Shown here: positions 60,928 through 64,000 of the stretch, piece after piece | Numbering within the stretch: position 1 is the first letter of the stretch | Layout of the letters: each line of letters begins with the position of its first letter | From: Leptonema illini DSM 21528 | Lineage (GTDB): Bacteria > Spirochaetota > Leptospiria > Leptospirales > Leptonemataceae | DNA length: 64,000 nucleotides | Direction: 5' to 3' | Assembly (NCBI RefSeq): GCF_000243335.1 | Contig: NZ_JH597773.1 | Location: 686,489-750,488, forward strand | Notes under the pieces: generated by a model | Databases searched by the model: none | Seen by the model: only the letters and a program-made list of their open reading frames with translations | What the model was told of the DNA's origin: nothing | Translations under genes and position numbers: made by a program

Positions 60928-62824
60928 ACGTTATCCGTGGTCCGAAGAGTGGAAACGGCATCATCCGAAAAAAATCGAACACTGGAAGCCGGAACTGTGG
61001 AAACGAATCCGGCCGCTTGAAAATCTGTGGTCTTTTCGCGTCGATCTTTCCGTCGACGATCTGTGGAGTCAGATCTCTGACACCTCGAAAACAAACAGAG
61101 CGCTGGGCCTTCCTGAGATGAGCTTCGTCGAAGAAGACGGCGTGCTTTTCGGCAGATCGAATAACGCCGGCTGGGTAATGGAGTGGGAGGATATTCCCTG
61201 GGAATGGCTTTATGGCAAAGAACTGAGCAATGCGCGTATCTACAGCAGAGGACCGGCCAGCTTTGTTAGAGCACGGTATCTTATTGAAGAAGCAGATACT
61301 GCCTCGTCATCGATGCTTCATATTTATTTCGGCTGGATCCCTCGCAACCTAACCGGGCGGCTCTTTTTGAAGCTCGGCATGCTGGCAATGAAATCGCGTT
61401 ATACAGCGCTCCTGAGCAATCTTAAAAAAACCGAGCAGGGCTCAGCTCCTTCTCTGCCCTCCCCGACTGCAGAGTTTCGCTTTGAAGACACGGTTCGCTC
61501 GCGCATTGAGAACATCAAGAAGCGTCTGGCCGGAATCGTGCCGTCTACGCTTCTGAACGATCTGTTTGATTACTTCGAGAAATCCTCTGAAGACGAGCTC
61601 GATCGCATCCGCCCTTATACCGTTGCAGAGAGACTGCACAGCCCGCCCGACGCCATCGTTCGCGCCATGCTTCATCTGACGCGGCAGGGAGCGCTGACGC
61701 TTTCCTGGGATGTGATCTGCCCGCATTGCCGCGGAGTCAGGGATTCGCTTCCTGGATTGGGCGATATTCCAGAGAAGGCCAGCTGCGACGTCTGCGTGAT
61801 CGACTTCGACGCAACGTCTTACGATGCGCTTGAGATTACATTTCATCTTCATCCGTCTATTCGCACGGTGCAGAAGAGATTTTACTGCTCGGCAGAACCG
61901 GCTCGCAAACCGCATATACTGCTACAGACGACGGTAGCTCCATCGGAGCAAAAGACGATGGAACTGAATCTGTCGCCCGCTCGCTACAGAATGCGCGGCA
62001 TCGGACTTCCGAAGACCATCACGCTTCAGGCCAAAGGAGTGGATGCCGCGGCGCTCGATCCCATCGAAACCGAAGTCAGAGTCGACATAACCTCTCTGGA
62101 AGGACAGATAAACGGTGGACTGACGGTTCGCGTGCCCGGCATACTCTCGCTGGTTAACTCATCAAAACGACGTCAGGTCTTCGTCATCGACAGAGCCGAA
62201 GAAAGAGACGATATTCTCAGGCCGGCCGCTCTTTTTCGCTATCAGGATTTTCGCGATCTTTTCAGCGAGGAGGCTCTCAAGCCGGGTCTGCAGCTCGATA
62301 TCGGCACGCAGTATCTGCTGATGACCGATCTGGTCGGCTCAACCCGTCTCTATGACACGCAGGGTGATGCGGCCGCTTTTCGATCCGTCAAGCAGCATTT
62401 TGAGATCGGATTCGCCGAAGTAAAAAAGAACGGAGGAGCGGTCGTCAAAACGATCGGCGACGCCCTGTTCGCCGTTCTGCCCTCGGCAACGGCCCTGGTC
62501 ACGACAGCCCTGGCCATTCAAAAGGCCTTCCAGAATCAACCGCTGAAGCTGCGTATCGCTCTGCAATCCGGGCCGGTGCTTGCCGTAAATCTGAATACGG
62601 GTATCGACTACTTCGGGAATACAGTTAACCTTCTCGCAAAACTTGAAGGCGCCCTTGAATCGGGAGAAATCGGCATGCCTGCTTCGATGTATGAATCGCC
62701 CGAGATTCGTCGCGTGCTGGACGATCAGACCACAGCGCCGACCTTTCGCGAGCTTCGCTTCAGCTGGAAGCAGGAAGGTCTGAGGATCGCCGCCGTAAGA
62801 CCCTTGCTCCCGATGAACGGTTAA
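60905..62824 (+). CDS. Class III adenylate/guanylate cyclase with DUF5939-like N-terminus
   Basis: 639 residues, soluble. N-terminal residues 1-170 resemble a START/SRPBCC-like domain, followed by a DUF5939-like block with a CPHC...CDVC zinc-ribbon-like motif near residues 278-300. The C-terminal catalytic domain has metal Asp residues in LLMTDLVGSTRLYD and KTIGDALFAVL. At the transition-state site the usual N-x-x-A-R is NLLAKLE, with Lys in place of Arg. Coupled to the MFS gene, convergent to the DinB-like gene, whose stop shares the TTAA. Confidence 0.88.
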   Translation: MKLNELLERYPWSEEWKRHHPKKIEHWKPELWKRIRPLENLWSFRVDLSVDDLWSQISDTSKTNRALGLPEMSFVEEDGVLFGRSNNAGWVMEWEDIPWEWLYGKELSNARIYSRGPASFVRARYLIEEADTASSSMLHIYFGWIPRNLTGRLFLKLGMLAMKSRYTALLSNLKKTEQGSAPSLPSPTAEFRFEDTVRSRIENIKKRLAGIVPSTLLNDLFDYFEKSSEDELDRIRPYTVAERLHSPPDAIVRAMLHLTRQGALTLSWDVICPHCRGVRDSLPGLGDIPEKASCDVCVIDFDATSYDALEITFHLHPSIRTVQKRFYCSAEPARKPHILLQTTVAPSEQKTMELNLSPARYRMRGIGLPKTITLQAKGVDAAALDPIETEVRVDITSLEGQINGGLTVRVPGILSLVNSSKRRQVFVIDRAEERDDILRPAALFRYQDFRDLFSEEALKPGLQLDIGTQYLLMTDLVGSTRLYDTQGDAAAFRSVKQHFEIGFAEVKKNGGAVVKTIGDALFAVLPSATALVTTALAIQKAFQNQPLKLRIALQSGPVLAVNLNTGIDYFGNTVNLLAKLEGALESGEIGMPASMYESPEIRRVLDDQTTAPTFRELRFSWKQEGLRIAAVRPLLPMNG

Positions 62825-63360
62825 CGGTTCTCCATTCTGAAGCGAACGACGTTGCTGTGGTATACGCTGTGCTTGAGCACGAAATGTGCGAACATGCGCA
62901 GCGTCATGCCTCCGAAAAGGGACTTCAGAGAATCGAGTTGTTCTTCGGTTTTGCCTTCGATGGCTGCGGCAAGCATGCGCGCCGATTCGAGCAGATCGTT
63001 TATATCCCGGTCAAGTCGCTTCGCGTCAAGAGTCCTTCCGGTACGGTATGTTCCATGATCCGTGATGTGTGGTCGGTTGGTCGGAACGATCTGCTCGACG
63101 GTTAATGAGGCGTTTGCCGGCCTCCCCATCATGCGAAGAACCCAGACCGGAAGACCAATATAACGGGCCATAGTGCGATTCGTACTGGCGATATGATGCA
63201 GGTTCTTGCGAGCCGACCAGCCCATAGGATCGGCAGGTACGAGCATACGATCCAGAGGCAGTTCTTTGTAGAATTCGGCCAGCTCGCGATGCACACGATC
63301 GATCTGTTCGACAAGCTCGGCCTTATTTTTCGAGAAAACGATTACGGGAAGAGAGCGCAT
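62821..63360 (-). CDS. DinB/DUF1569-like four-helix protein
   Basis: 179 residues. The opening VHRELAEFYKELPLDRMLVP, WSARKNLHHIASTNRTMARYIG (Trp/His typical of DinB), and ending FAHFVLKHSVYHSNVVRFRM resemble the DinB superfamily of metal-binding bundle proteins, many of which use bacillithiol or mycothiol. Substrate unknown. It ends convergent to the cyclase gene. Confidence 0.72.
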   Translation of the reverse strand: MRSLPVIVFSKNKAELVEQIDRVHRELAEFYKELPLDRMLVPADPMGWSARKNLHHIASTNRTMARYIGLPVWVLRMMGRPANASLTVEQIVPTNRPHITDHGTYRTGRTLDAKRLDRDINDLLESARMLAAAIEGKTEEQLDSLKSLFGGMTLRMFAHFVLKHSVYHSNVVRFRMENR

Positions 63361-63460
63361 GATGGGAAGCTGCGAAAACGCAGAAGGCGGGCAAGCGGTT
63401 TTTCACGGCGCTACAGGATTTTCAGTTGATCCGCTGAAGGGGCCGTTCCATGACGGATGC

Positions 63461-64000
63461 ATGCTCCAGCTCCTCTGGAATACGATCGCCTATCTGGGCG
63501 TTCCGACTTCTCGCAACCCGGCCGAACACAAACACATCATCCTCGTCAACGGACTGTGTATCGTCATCATCGGATTTCTGAGTATCGTCATTCCGCTACT
63601 CTTGCTCTTTGACCGGCTGCCTGTCGTTTACGCCATTCCATCCTCTCTCTATGCCGTTTCACTGTTTTCCGTGCTTGCTCTGAATGCGCGAGGGAAAACG
63701 TTGAAGGCTCGCTTTTTGTTCATTCTTCTCTCGTTTTTTCTCATGGTTTTCAATTCCATCGCTTCGCGCGGCGAGGCCAACTTTCACCTGTTCCTTCTGA
63801 CCGAGATGGTTGCCGTCTTTTTTATCTTTCCGTCGAACGAAGGCCGTTATATGTATCCGGCGGCTGCCGTCGTTTTTTTGACCTTTCTTGCGTTTCAGTT
63901 TATACCCGCTCCGCTGCTGAACGCAATATCGCCTGTTACTGCTGCTGTCGACTTTGCAGAGCAGCAAAAAACGGTCACGCTCAGCGTAGCCGTTCTCATC
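63461..64000 (+). CDS. Membrane protein, N-terminal part (cut by window edge)
   Basis: An open frame without a stop to the window end, from ATG 63461 (MLQLLWNTIAYLGVPTSRNP); it is also open to an ATG at 63362, so the true start is uncertain. About five membrane helices are visible (LCIVIIGFLSIVIPLLLLFD, LYAVSLFSVLALNA, FLFILLSFFLMVFNS, LTEMVAVFFIFPS, YPAAAVVFLTFLAFQF). This layout resembles the membrane sensor part of Leptospiraceae cyclases or kinases, but no output domain is seen. Confidence 0.7.
   Translation, partial: MLQLLWNTIAYLGVPTSRNPAEHKHIILVNGLCIVIIGFLSIVIPLLLLFDRLPVVYAIPSSLYAVSLFSVLALNARGKTLKARFLFILLSFFLMVFNSIASRGEANFHLFLLTEMVAVFFIFPSNEGRYMYPAAAVVFLTFLAFQFIPAPLLNAISPVTAAVDFAEQQKTVTLSVAVLI

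Noticed and set aside
1-64000. Search for CRISPR, phage, transposase, integrase or rRNA signals
   Set aside because: No regularly spaced repeats, no such proteins and no rRNA sequence were seen; the only mobile-like hint is the 28-bp hairpin repeat.

Overview
The window is ordinary chromosome from a spirochaete of the Leptospiraceae. It is moderately GC-rich (mid-fifties by eye), so Leptonema is a likelier guess than Leptospira itself; this is inference. Supporting traits are Loa22-like OmpA lipoproteins, a flagellar filament cap gene, a secreted protein that looks like the Leptospiraceae flagellar-coiling protein FcpA, many large membrane sensors ending in SpoIIE phosphatase or RsbW-type ATPase domains, and divergent housekeeping genes. 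No rRNA, CRISPR array, transposase, integrase or phage gene was seen.

Layout. 1-5000: 5' part of smc (minus), a Maf/DUF115 gene and a DUF1566 lipoprotein. 5087-10932: a long minus-strand run pdxJ, CHAT protease, two unknown genes, a YciO-type gene, yebC, ruvC, ruvA. 11066-15988: a plus-strand run acyP, mgsA, two overlapping sigma-54 activators, then a coupled SnoaL/GNAT/nitrilase trio. 15989-16412 is a gene-free block with degenerate repeats. 16413-25417: a helical-repeat protein with a clear terminator, a HAD phosphatase, an unknown, a histone-deacetylase-fold enzyme, an App1-type lipid phosphatase, and the minus-strand run rsmI, GT9-like, ruvB, TonB-like. 25505-28989: DUF6544, patatin, pirin and DHFR-like genes. 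29313-34321: two divergent OmpA-family genes sharing the same C-terminal module, then an operon of M23 peptidase, HAD phosphatase and LuxR-type regulator. 34680-43239: ispF, a 7TM sensor, a hydrolase, DUF5715, a kinase-fold protein and a SpoIIE-type phosphatase. 43275-43473: tRNA-Cys and tRNA-Leu. 43524-47724: fliD with two downstream genes. 47878-53982: DUF1820, RlpA, hemH, a haem lipoprotein under a CsoR/CstR-like palindrome, a degenerate phosphoglycerate kinase, secG and the FcpA-like gene. 54134-64000: a two-component pair, a sigma factor, epmA, an MFS transporter, a class III cyclase, a DinB-like gene and a truncated membrane protein.

How the genes work together. The dominant theme is signalling: two sigma-54 activators, two response regulators, a histidine kinase, two proteins ending in RsbW/RsbT-type ATPase domains, one PP2C phosphatase, one cyclase, a Fis-like regulator and an alternative sigma factor. 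The partner-switching parts are scattered and no STAS antagonist is present, so they must act on partners elsewhere. The second theme is the envelope and motility: fliD, FcpA-like, OmpA, RlpA, M23, TonB-like and Maf.

The most unusual items are the CHAT protease with two uncharacterised co-directional neighbours, the kinase-fold protein at 39239-40318, the phosphoglycerate-kinase-like gene with altered catalytic motifs, and the Fis-type regulator with a lysine-rich tail. None can be called a new system from sequence alone.
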